Positions 10,860-21,725 of a stretch of 64,000 nt of DNA are shown here, one piece after another (the first letter of the stretch is position 1; the number at the start of each line of letters is the position of its first letter). A program made the position numbers and the translations under genes. The notes under the pieces were generated by a model, which was not told where the DNA came from, searched no databases, and saw only the letters and a program-made list of their open reading frames with translations. Origin of the DNA: Ctena decussata (Eukaryota > Mollusca > Bivalvia > Lucinida > Lucinidae); NCBI GenBank assembly GCA_963989385.1, contig OZ022506.1, positions 65,049,434-65,113,433 on the forward strand. Direction: 5' to 3'.

Positions 10860-11146
10860 CCAGTCTGAGAGGGGCTTAACTTAGAACGGAATTCCGTTTC
10901 ATTACGTCACAATGTTAATTTTAGCTGTTGTGCGATTGGTTGATCCATTCTCGCGCCAATCTTTATTATTCGACATTGTTCAGTCGAGCCAGTGTTTTTC
11001 ATCTTCAAATTCAGAAGAATCTGCCACTAGCTATTGTTTTGATTCACCCACCTACTGCCGCCCCAAGGTTCATTAGACCAGACTTTCTGCTTCTTGGGAG
11101 TGGTAGTATTTGGGTTGATAAGGTGCAAGTTGATATTGGGTGTTAA
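10860..11146 (+). promoter_or_regulatory. Possible promoter-like segment between direct repeats
   Basis: Between the two ~180-bp direct repeats lie TTACGTCACAATG (CRE-like), GCGATTGGTTG (inverted CCAAT) and CGCGCCAATC. An open frame of 72 residues (10928-11146) follows without recognisable domains. Clustered CCAAT and CRE sites suggest regulatory sequence carried by the element, but no initiator or TATA box can be assigned. Confidence 0.25.
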
Positions 11147-11165
11147 TTCATCGCATAAGTTGAAG

Positions 11166-11352
11166 GCGGGTTTTTTGTCCTGTTTACCCTGTAAACATTT
11201 AAGGCTTAATAATCGTCACACAAGTTATCTGTATTAAGTTTCTTGTACATAGTGTAAATAAAATCCATGATCCGGCAAACATTAAAAAACTTTATAGCTT
11301 TAACCAGTGGTTGATATTACTTATATCCCAGTTATCAGTATCCCAGTTTAAT
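11166..11352 (+). repeat. Direct repeat, right copy (~180 bp)
   Basis: Near-identical to 10620-10800, with a few base changes and a short insertion before the TCACACAAG part. Confidence 0.65.
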
Positions 11353-11985
11353 TTGTGACCGCTGACAGCTAAATCTGAGTGTGCACATGCGCAGTGCGGA
11401 ACTCCGGACTCGCTTATTTTTGTCTTAGAACTAAATCCATAGCAAAAGAATTTTATACTATAAATATTTCATACAAACCCCCATTTATATAACCACAAAA
11501 TCTAGAATAAAACTTTTGTTTATTTTTTAAAGGCCGTCACTAAATTTCCAGTGGTGTGTTTCGAGCACGGGTGCGGGTGGTGAGTTTCATACCCGGCTAA
11601 CTTTCACCCGGCCATCGTGTCAACAGCTTAATTTCCTTACTTTAATATTGCCAAATTAAACGGATTGTTTATCAGCTGGTAAAAACAAAAATCATATGCC
11701 ATAAGCCTAAAGGTTATAGGCAGTTTCAGTTCTCTTTTCTATGCAATTTAAGAAATCGAAGAAGAAAATGCAAAACATCAGTGGCGGTGCAGGACGATTC
11801 GTACCCTGGGCGTTTCGTACTCTGGTCATTTCGCACCCAACCATTGGCGTTTTGCTTGTACATGACCGTGTTCATACATTTGTGTTGTTTACCTTGGCCC
11901 TCGTTCAAGTGCCATTTGAGACTACACTGCATGTTTTTTTTTAATGGAGTGGACCATGTAAACCAGTTGTCTTGGATACTCGTAG
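11353..11985. other. No gene; short TTCGTAC iterations
   Basis: ACGATTCGTACCCTGG, GTTTCGTACTCTGG and ATTTCGCACCC follow one another at 11797-11836. Otherwise no recognisable feature. Confidence 0.35.
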
Positions 11986-11993
11986 ACAAATGA

Positions 11994-12766
11994 CAGTCCG
12001 TAGAAATACTGGAATGCACCAAAACACTTGAATGCACCTGTAATTACCGGAACACAGTTCAACACACTTTGAAATATATATTTTCCCATACAAATAATGG
12101 TTATCTGGGTTTAATATGAAATGTGCATTTCGCTTATTTGGTGAAAAGCCTTATTTGAACTCTATTATAAATGTCATTGTGTACCAGAATGATACACATG
12201 GTACCCTTGAGTATTCATGTGTGTTATTCTATTGCACAATATATTCCATCCAACTGAATACCAGTAAATTGGTAGCTCAGTGGTTAGCGCACTTGCCTCT
12301 GATGCTAAAGGTCCCGAGTTCGAACCCGGGTAACGGCGTTTGAATTTCGGTGTCCAAACACGCTTCCTTAATGTCATTTGCAGGGATGACATTAAAATAG
12401 TGTGCCGTCCTTCGGATGGGGACGTTAACTGGAGGCCCCCTGTGCAGGGAGAGACATCCCCTGTGCAGGTTAAAGATCCCTTCTATAGTTACATGGCTAC
12501 AAGGAGGTTCATCCTGCAAAACTGGAGTGTACATCGTACACCTGCTCATAATCCTCGAGAGAGGGTGTAGCAGTATACGAAGAAAAAAATTGTATCATAA
12601 TGAAAATAAAATTAATTTTATATTTATTTGATAACCTAATTTATCATGGATCCATTTAATACCAAGAAACAATACAGGTTAAGGACAACCCCATATTTAT
12701 GGTGTGTTCCGGTAATTACAGGTGCATTCCGATGTTTTGGTGTGCTCCAGTATTTCTATGGACCTG
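11994..12766. mobile_element. hAT-type MITE (contains a nested SINE)
   Basis: Terminal inverted repeats of about 65 bp start CAGTCCGTAGAAATACTGG on the left and CAGGTCCATAGAAATACTGG on the right, and both continue to TGTAATTACCGGAACAC. The flanks are ACAAATGA (11986-11993) and ACAAATAA (12767-12774), an 8-bp duplication with one change. CAG tips with an 8-bp duplication are hallmarks of hAT elements. There is no transposase. A SINE lies inside, so the MITE came first. Confidence 0.8.
12262..12600 (+). mobile_element. tRNA-derived SINE inside the hAT MITE
   Basis: The head has TGGTAGCTCAGTGGTTAGCG (A box) and GAGTTCGAACCCGGG (perfect B box) in tRNA-like spacing. The body includes CTTCGGATGGGGACGTTAA and GGAGGCCCCCTGTG, matching in order the body of the SINE at 7409. 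It ends in an AT-rich tail. Exact ends are uncertain because no target duplication is obvious. Confidence 0.75.
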
Positions 12767-12948
12767 ACAAATAATAGGAATCTCAGGGATGCACATTAAT
12801 TGCATTTCTAAGCTTTCTCAATTTCTAGGTGAGAATGGAATGGCACGTTGGCCACGGTTGGGTACAAATGTTGGGTATGACTAGTTGTACCGTATAAGAG
12901 AGAATCAGCCAGCTACAGCATATCATTTTCTTTGTTTATCCAGTTTTT

Positions 12949-14336
12949 ATACGCCCATTTTGAAAAAAACGGACGTATTATGTGGTGGCATTGTCCATCC
13001 ATCTGTCTGTCCATCCGTAAATTTTCTTGTGCGCGCCATAACTCAGTAACCATTTGGGATATCTTCATGAAATTTGGTAGGCATATGTATTCGGTTGGGG
13101 GATCGTGTCGCATACAAGAATGGTTGCTCCCTCTTCCTTAGTTTCCAAGTTATGCCCCTTTGATTAATTTTTTCCCTGCAAGTCTTGTGCACGCCATAAC
13201 TAGATAACCATTAGGGATATCTTCATGAAACTTCATAGCAATGTGTATGAAGTCCCAACAGTGTGTCGGGTTCAAAAATGGCTGCTCTCCCTTTCTTCGT
13301 TTTAGAGTTAATCCCTTTCATTAGTTCTTATAGGCCATTTTGAGTATATTTATTGTCAGGGGAGTATAGTAGAACAAAAAAAGGTATATCTAGTATATTT
13401 AGGTTATCTCCCTTGTTCCACTTTGACAAGCAACTTATGCAACAGTATTTGATGTGTTAAATATTTAAATAATGTTGCAGTCATTATACCCCCGCTTTGA
13501 AAAAGTGGGGGGTATACAGGTTTACATCTGTACGTCCATCCTTCAGTCTGTCCGTCTGTCCTTCCGTCCCCTTTTAATCAAATTTTTCATCAAAGATTTC
13601 TTCACAACCATACAAGCTAGACTGGTCATATTTGGCATAAAGGTTGATGACGACATGTTGTACTGTGGGATAGAGAACCAGCCTTCTCCTGCTTATTCTT
13701 CCCTGTATTTGTCCAATTTTCTTTCTTTCCATGCTTTGAATAATGAAATTTTACATCAAAGATTTCTCTTCAACCGTTTAAGCTAGAGTAGTCATATTTG
13801 GTATGCAGGTAGATGATGACATGTAGTATCATGGGATTGAGAACCAGCCTTCTCCTGCTTATTCTTCCCTGTATTTGTCCAATATTCTTTCTTTCCATAC
13901 TTTGAATAATGAATTTTTTCGTCAAAGATTTCTCCAAAACCTTGCAAGCTAGAGTAGTCATATTTGGTATGCAGGTTAATAATTACGTACTGTATCGTGG
14001 GACTGAGAACCAGCCTTCTCCTCTTTTTCTTCCCTTTCTCTCTTTACTTTGAATAACGTAATTTTTTGTAACAGATTTCACAGCAACCATTCATATTTGG
14101 TATACATGGTAACAGTGATTTCTCTCTCTCTCTATGCTGTTTGTTACGAAAATAACACCATTTGATTTAAGCAGTTAAGCGGGGATATAGTCGGATTCGC
14201 CAACAGTTCTACTTAATTATAGAGTGGTTGCATCTGTTTGTCTGCCTGTCTATCCTTTTGTAAACAATTTTGTTCATTCTGTAACTCCTTTAGGACATTG
14301 AAACGGGCGTATTATGCGCCGCTTGTGAAGCCCTTG
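12949..14336 (+). mobile_element. HINE-like element (ATACGCCC family), nested
   Basis: The left end is ATACGCCCATTTT with a weak hairpin to GACGTATTATG, then TCCATCCATCTGTCTGTCC. The right end is CGGGCGTATTATGCGC, a head sequence in reverse orientation, then CCCTTG before a T. The outer repeat reads CCAGTTTTT on the left and resumes TTATTTATCTCCAATATC on the right, which places the insertion at a T/T site. Confidence 0.6.
13486..14200 (+). mobile_element. HINE-like element (ATACCCCC family), nested
   Basis: It starts ATACCCCCGCTTT / AAGTGGGGGGTAT (hairpin), followed by a GTCCATCC/GTCTGTCCGTCTGTCC stretch. About three ~150-bp units follow (TTTGAATAATGAA, ATCAAAGATTTCT, ACCAGCCTTCTCCTGC). The head recurs inverted as AGCGGGGATATAG at about 14178. 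The exact right end is not clear. Confidence 0.5.
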
Positions 14337-14959
14337 TTATTTATCTCCAATATCTGTCAAATTAAACTTCTGGCACAGATATCTCAGCAACCACTATAGC
14401 TAGGATTTTGAAATTTGGTACAAACACTAGACATGAACAGTTGCACCGTGTAAGAGAGAATCAGCATGATCCAGCTTATCTGTTCCTTTGTTTGTCCAGT
14501 TTTTCTTTCCCTCCAATATCTCTCAAATTTCTGTCAAAGATTTCTCAGCAACCACTACAGCTAGGATTTTGAAGTTTGCTACAAACATTGGGTATGACTG
14601 GTTGTACTGTATAAGAGAGAATCAGCTTCTTGCTGCTTATCATACCCCCATTGTTCAGTTTTTTTCTTTCTCTCCAATTCATTTCTCAGGAACCATTACA
14701 GCAAGGATTTTGAAATTTAGTATTAAACTATTAATACAGGGTATGTCTAGTTTAGTTGTATTGTGTAAGAGAGAATCAACCGCCTTCTGCTTATCATTCT
14801 CTTTGTATGTCCAGTTTTTTTTTTCTCTCCAATTTAATTTTTTGTCACATATTTCTCAGCTTCTGTAAGAAAGTGTGTATACATGTTGAAACTGGACAAG
14901 TATATTGTGGGAAAGAAAAACAAGAGATGAGATTTATTTTGGCTCCTTTTTCAATTTTT

Positions 14960-16702
14960 AGCTCACCTGAGCCGAAGGCTCACAGGTGAGCTTATAGTAT
15001 AGGCAGGCATCAGTCGTCCGTCGTAGGTCGTCCGTCAACATTTTCAAACGACATCTCTGAAACTACAAGGCCCATTGTAACTAAATTTCATATATAGCAT
15101 CTATAGGCAGGGGGAACCAACAATACTGTTTTTTATCAAAATTGCTTCGGAACTTTGGTTGCTATGGCAACTTAAAGTGTCCATTGACTTGTATGGGAAA
15201 AATTGAAAATTTGCATTTATTGCTATGTCACTGCAGATATTTTGACAAAACTTTTGCAGAAATGTTCCTTGAGTAGTCCTCCATCAACCACATGAAATTT
15301 TTGTCTATTGCACAATTTGGCTGGTTGCCATGGCAACCGAATGGTTAAAAATAGAAAAATATTCAAAATTCATCTCCTCAGAAACTATGCAACCAATAAA
15401 GTTCAATCGTCACAGAAAGGATCTTGGCTTTGCCCTCTATAAAAGTACTGTTTTTCTTGGCAATTGCTCCAGCAGTTTGGTTGCTATGGGAACTTAAAGT
15501 TGCCACTGACTAATAATGGCAAAATAGAAAATTTGCATTTATTGCTATGCCACTGCAGATATTTTGACAAAACTTTTATAGAAATGTACCTGGAGTAGTC
15601 TTTAACCAGCCTTGTTAAATTTATACAAATGGGGCAATTTTTCTGGTTGCCATTGCAACCGAATTGTTAAAAATGGAAAAATATTAAAAAATCATCTCTG
15701 CATAAACAGTGTGGCCAATAAAGCTTAAACTTTACAGAAAGAATCTTAGTACTAGCCTCTATAGAATTACTGGGTTTTTTTTTTATGGCAATTACTCCAG
15801 CAGTTTGATTGCTATGGCAACTAAGAGTTTCCATTGACTTATAATGGGGAAAATGGAAATTGGCAATTTTGCTGTCTCACGGCTTTTATTTAGATTTTCT
15901 TTCTACAGAAATGTTTCTTGAATAGTCCTCTATATTTCATATGAATTTTCTCCAAATCGCTGAATTTGATTGGTTGCCATGGCAAAATTTAGGGTAAATT
16001 TTCGAAAAAAAAGAAGAAAAAATGAAAAAAAATCGTCTGCTCAGAAGCCATATGGGGGATGAAGCTGATATTGTGCAAACATGTTGATGACAGAAGCCTT
16101 TACATAAATTTTGTTTTGTCTTCCAACCCAATAAGAACTTTGGTTGCTATGTCAACTTATAGTTACCATTGACTTATAATGGGGAAAGTGAAGCCATGAG
16201 GAGGATGAAGCTGATACTTTGCATACATATTAATAACATTAGCCTCTACCTAAAGTATATTTCATATTATCATTGCCCATGTGAACTGGTTGCTATGGCA
16301 ACTTAAAGTTTCCATAGACTTACAATGGGGAAAGTGGACATTTGGTATTTATTTCTGTGTTACGGCAGATATTTTGACAAAAGCTTTACAGAAATGTTCC
16401 TAGAGTAGTCCTCTATCAGCTTTAAGAATTTTGCCCAAAGACCTGATTTTTGATTGGTTGCCGTTGCAATTGAAGGGCCAAATTTTCAATTTTTTCATTT
16501 TTTTTTTGCCAAAGATCTTCTTCTCAGAAGCCATTAAGGGGGGATAAAGCTTATTTTTTGCATAAATGTTTGTGATATTATCCTCTACATAAATGGTGTG
16601 TTTTATTGCTGTTGTGTATGTTGTTTTGTTGCTGTGGCAACTTAGTTTTTCCAACATAAGCTCAGTGCTCAGGTGAGCGATATAGGGCCATTGGCCCTCT
16701 GG
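14960..16702 (+). mobile_element. HINE-like element (AGCTCACC family)
   Basis: The left hairpin is AGCTCACCTGAGCC / GGCTCACAGGTGAGCT, then GTCGTCCGTC motifs. About five units of ~325 bp follow (TGGTTGCCATGGCAACC, CACTGCAGATATTTTGACAA). Near the right end GCTCAGGTGAGCGATAT repeats the head, then the hairpin AGGGCCATTGGCCCT and the terminus CTGG before TT. The surrounding repeat continues on both sides. Confidence 0.7.
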
Positions 16703-19021
16703 TTCCTTTTTTCCATCTCTCACTCCAATGTAATAAATGGGAAAATTTATGTCGAAGACTTCTCAGATTGCTTTAATACTAGGTTCAAGTAAAGGTTGAA
16801 ACTGATTAGTTAACATCATCTGGGTGTTGCTGCTGACTGTAGGTCAAAGTCACAAACATAGAAGTTTATATAGATTTTTGTTGAAATTTTGTGTTAAATT
16901 TGTATAATATTTTGCTTATTGCAAATTTTTAATAGAATGTTTTGGTATGAGTATGCCTTTCACTGGGTTTGTTATTTGTCTGTTATTTTACATTTGCTTT
17001 AAAGTTTTGTATGAAGTGTGTTTTTATTAGGCGGTGCCGCTGGCCGGGGGTGTACGTGAGCCACTGCTCACATGCTCTTGTTTTGTTTCTTTCTGCTATG
17101 CAACTCTTCCAAAAACTCTGCTTGTTAAAGTGCAATGCCATCACAATTCTGGTCCATCCGGCTTACAGTCAGCGAAAAACGTCAAATTTTGCTTGATCAA
17201 AAATCTTTCACTGTCTGTATTTCTGCCGGAATTGAGAGCAAGTCATGCATAACTGTATATTTCTTTTAGTATCTGAGACTTGCATCAAGCCATCACACCA
17301 TCACAAACTATATACATTCATTGTCATTATGAACAGTGGGTTTTGTGCAGTATGTTAGAGGTTTGAATTTTTCTAAGGAGAACTGTTTTTTCTGACACTG
17401 CAGTTGATGTCATTTCACTGGGCCGGTATTGCCCATATTAAACTTGAGCTTGTTAAAGTCAAACTCCGGCTTTATTGTCCTGTGACAGTTCCTGTTTTCA
17501 GAGTTATAGCCCTTTGAAAATTTCAGCTTTTTATATATATAAAAACTTTTCAGCAAGATTTCTCAAAAAGTGTTGGAGCTAGGGACTTGAAATCAGGTCA
17601 GCTGATTCGAAATGATGGATAATTAACTGATTATCATTGGAACATTTGAACAAATTTCTTCATTGTTTAGTACAGACCATGCCCTTAAGTGACATGTCCC
17701 TTAAGGGTCTGGAATATGGTTAGGGGCATAGTATTATAGAAACACTTCTTCTAGCTATCATTATGCCCCCAATTTCGGAGAAATTGTGGGGGCATATTGG
17801 TTTGGGCCTGTCCGTCTGTCCTCTAACTCAAGAACCGTAAGAGCTAGGAGCTTGAAACTTTATACACATGATCAGTATGAAAAATAAGCGAACACATGTT
17901 TTTTCTTTTTTCCGCGGGTCACATATTTCAAGAGTTATGCCCCTTTTTCGACTTAGCCTGTGGAATCTTGTGAACAAAATATCTCAAGAACCCCTGATGC
18001 TAGGATCATGAGATTTTGCAGGATGAGAATGCCCAAGGTGTAGATGACCTGATTAACTTTTGAAACAAATTCGTGAATTTTTGACCGAGTTATGCCCCTT
18101 TTTCAACTTAGTTCATTGTAAGCCTATGGAACCTTGTGAACAAAATATCTCAAGAACCCCTGACGCTAGGAGCATGGTATTTTGCAGGAAGATACTCCCT
18201 ATAGTGTAGATGACCTGATTAACTTTTGAAAAAAAATTGTGAAGTTTTGATCGAGTTAGGCCCCTTTTTCGACTTAGTGCATTGAAGCCTATGGTACAAA
18301 GGTCCCCTTACATACAGTCAAGAACAATCAGAGCTAGGAACTTGAAACTTTATACATGTGATCAGTATGGAAAATAAGCATACCGGTATTTTTTTTTTCC
18401 GCCGGTCATGTATTTCCAGATTTAAGCCCCTTTTTCGACTTAGCCTGTGGAACCTTGTGAACAAAATATCTCAAAAACCCCTGATGCTAGAATCATGAGG
18501 TTTTGCAGGATGATAATGCCCAAGGTGTAGATGACCTGATTAACTTTTGAATTGAATTAGTGAATTTTTGACCCAGTTATGCCCCTTTTTCGACTTAGTG
18601 CATTGTAAGCCTATGGAACCTTGTGAACAAAATATCTCAAGAACCCCTGAAGCTAGGAGCATGATTTTTTGCAGGAAGATACTGCCTGTGGTGTAGATGA
18701 CCTGATTAACTTTTGAAACAAATTCGTGAATTTTTGATCGAGTTATGCCCCTTTTTCAACTTAGTGCATTATTTGCCTATGGAACCTTGTGAACAAAATA
18801 TCTGGAGAACCCCTGATGCTAGGATCATGATTTTTATGCCCCCAATTTCGGAGAAATTGTGGGGGCATATTGGTTTGGGCCTGTCCGTCTGTCCTCTAAC
18901 TCAAGAACCGTAAGAGCTAGGAGCTTGAAAATTTATACACATGATCAGTATGAAAAATAAGCGAACACGTGTTTTTTCTTTTTTCCGCGGGTCACATATT
19001 TCAAGAGTTATGCCCCTTTTT

Positions 19022-20983
19022 AGCTCGCCTGAACGAAAGTTCAGGAAGAGCTATTGTTGTCACCACGGCGTCGGCGTCCGCGTCGGCGTCAGCGTCCGCG
19101 TCGGCGTTCAGATTGGATGTTTTGGTTAAAGTTTTTTAAAGACCTATATCTCCTTAACCCATTGATGGATTCTTTTGATACTTGCACTGTAGTTAGATAT
19201 TGGTCTATGGTTTAACAGGGTACCACCCCCACCCACTCCATGACCTTGATGTCAAGGTCATGGACTTAGAAAATTGGTAGTTTTTTGGACTGGATGTTTT
19301 GGTTAAAGTTTTATAAAGCCCAATATCTCCTTAACCCATGGATGGATTCCTTTGATACTTGCACTAAAGTTAGATATTGGTCTAAAGTTTTCGAAGGTAC
19401 TACCCCCACTCCCTTCTGTGACCTTGATTTCAAGGTCATGGACTTAGAATATTGTCTTTTTATTGATTTGATGTTTTGGTTAAAGTTTTTTAAAGACACA
19501 TATCTCCTGAACCCATAAATGAATTCTTTTAGTTAGATCTTCAGAGTACTACCCCAACCCCGCTCAGTGATCTTGATGTCAAGGTCAGGGACTTAGGAAA
19601 TTTTTGTCTTTTTTAAAGTTTTGTAATTGCATACTGATTCATAATGCTTTGCAGAGATTTAGTTTATACTTGAACTGATGTTAGACTTTTTTGAGTTGAT
19701 ACAAAACACCTTATACTTACCCCACTGGATGACCTTGAATTGAAGGTCATCGACTTAGAATTTTGTCTTAAAGATTTTGGTTAAAGTTGAATATTTATGA
19801 AGACAAAATTTCACAGTGCCACGATGATGGACTCAGTTGATACTAATACTTGGACTGATGTTAGATAATGGTTCAGGGTTTTGATACATCCTAGCCCCCC
19901 CCCCCCCCCCCCCTCCCCCTACACGTCATTTTTTTTTACCTCGAGCTCATGGACTTTGAGATTTCATTTCATTATTTTTATTTTATTTTAAGACTTATTT
20001 CTGAGATAGCTTTTGTTTATAAATGTATAAATGTGTTTTCATTATGGACATGCTTGCATGACGTTTTATGCATAGCAGTCCACATAGCCCCCCCCCCCCT
20101 ACCACCCCGCCCCACACCCCCTCCCCCTACCCGTCAGTTTTTTTTTACCTCAAGCTCATGGACTTTGAAATTTCATTTCATTTTTTTCATTTTAATTTTA
20201 TTTTAAGACTTATTTCTGAGATAGCTTTTGTTTATAGATAGATGTATAAATGTGATTTTATTATGGACATGCTTGCATGAAGTTTTATGCATAGCAGTCC
20301 ACATAGCCCATCCCCCCCCCTACCCGTCCGTTTTTTTTTTACCTCAAGCTCATGGACTTTGAAATTTCATTTCATTTTTTTAATTTTAATTTTATTTTAA
20401 GACTTATTTCTGAGATAGCTTTTGTTTGTAGATAGATGTATAAATGTGTTTTCATTATGGACATGCTTGCATGAAGTTTTATGCATAGCAGTCCACATAG
20501 CCCCCCCCCCCCCCCCCCCCCCCACCCCCTCCCCCCTACCCGTCAGTTTTCTTTTACCGCAAGCTCATGGCTTTTTCAAATTTCATTTCATTTTGATTTT
20601 ATTTTAATTTTATTTTAAGACTTACATGTATTTCTGAGATAGCTTTTGTTTATAAATGTATAAATGTGTGTTTTCATTATGGACATGCTTGCATGAAGTT
20701 TTATGCATAGCAGTTCACATAGCCCCCCCCCCCATCCCCCCTACCCGCAATTTTTTTTACCTCAAGCTCATGGATTTTGAAATTTCATTTCATTTTTTTT
20801 ATTTTGATTTTATTCTAATTTTATTTTAAGACTTATTTCTGAGATAGCTTTTCTTTATAAATGAGTTGTCATTATGGACATGCTTGCATGAAGATTTATG
20901 CATAGCAGTCCACACCACCATAGCGGCTGTGTAATGGGCAAGCACCTATTCAGGCGAGCTATGCTGTCAGGCGACAGCTCTTG
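19022..20983 (+). mobile_element. HINE-like element (AGCTCGCC family) with poly-C minisatellite
   Basis: It is inserted cleanly in the 166-bp array: CCCCTTTT precedes it and TTCGACTTAGCC follows, as in uninterrupted units. It starts AGCTCGCCTGAACG / CGTTCAGG-like hairpin with a GTCGGCGTC-rich stretch. First come ~180-bp units (ATGTTTTGGTTAAAG, GACCTTGATGTCAAGG). Then about five ~205-bp units (19890-20920) hold long C runs, the longest over 20, with ATTATGGACATGCTTGCATG. The end is CAGGCGAGCT, the hairpin GCTGTCAGGCGACAGC, then TCTTG. Confidence 0.8.
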
Positions 20984-21725
20984 TTCGACTTAGCCTGTGG
21001 AACCTTGTGAACAAAATATCTCAAGAACCCCTGATGCTAGGATCATGAGGTTTTGCAGGATGAGAAATGCTCAAGGTGTAGATGACCTGATTAACTTTTG
21101 AAACAAATTCATGAATTTTTGACCAAGTTATGCCCCTTTTTCGACTTAGTGCATTGTAAGCCTATGGAACCTTGTGAACAAAATATCTCAAGAACCCCTG
21201 AAGCTAGGAGCATGATTTTTTGCAGGAAGATACTGCCTGTGGTGTAGATGACCTGATTAACTTTTGAAAAAAAATCGTGAATTTTTGATCGTGTTATTCC
21301 CCTTTTTCGACTTAGTGCATTGAGGCCTATGGTACAAAGGTACCCTTACATATAGTCAAGAACAATAAGAGCTAGGAACTTGAAACTTTATACACATGAT
21401 CAGTATGGAAAATAAGCAGACCCGTATTTTTTTAATTTTCCGCCGGCAATGTATTTCCAGAGTTATGCCCCTTTTTCGACTTAGCCAGTGGAACCTTGTG
21501 AACAAAATATCTCAAGAACCCCTGATGCAAGGATCATGAGGCTTTGCAAGATGAGAATGCCCAAGGTGTAGATGACCTGATTAACTTTTGAAACAAATTC
21601 ATGAATTTTTGACTGAGTTATGCCCCTTTTTCGACTTAGTGCATTGTAAGCCTATGGAACCTTGTGAACAAAATATCTCAAGAACCCCTGAAGCTAGGAG
21701 CATGATTTTTTGCAGGAAGATACTG

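Larger units (their letters stand above)
12780..17754. repeat. Outer HINE-like tandem-repeat region
   Basis: Units of about 140-150 bp with GTAAGAGAGAATCAGC, TTTGTCCAGTTTTT and TCTCAGCAACCA occur before 12949 and after 14336, and continue to about 14955. They show that the HINE copies inside are later insertions. A further stretch (about 17300-17754) has units with TTATAGCCCTTTGAAAATTT. It ends in GGTTAGGGGCATAG, a short hairpin region and CTAG at 17751-17754. No protein is encoded. Confidence 0.6.

Noticed and set aside
10928..11146. 72-codon open frame as a gene
   Set aside because: No domain, splice or codon signal; it lies between direct repeats.
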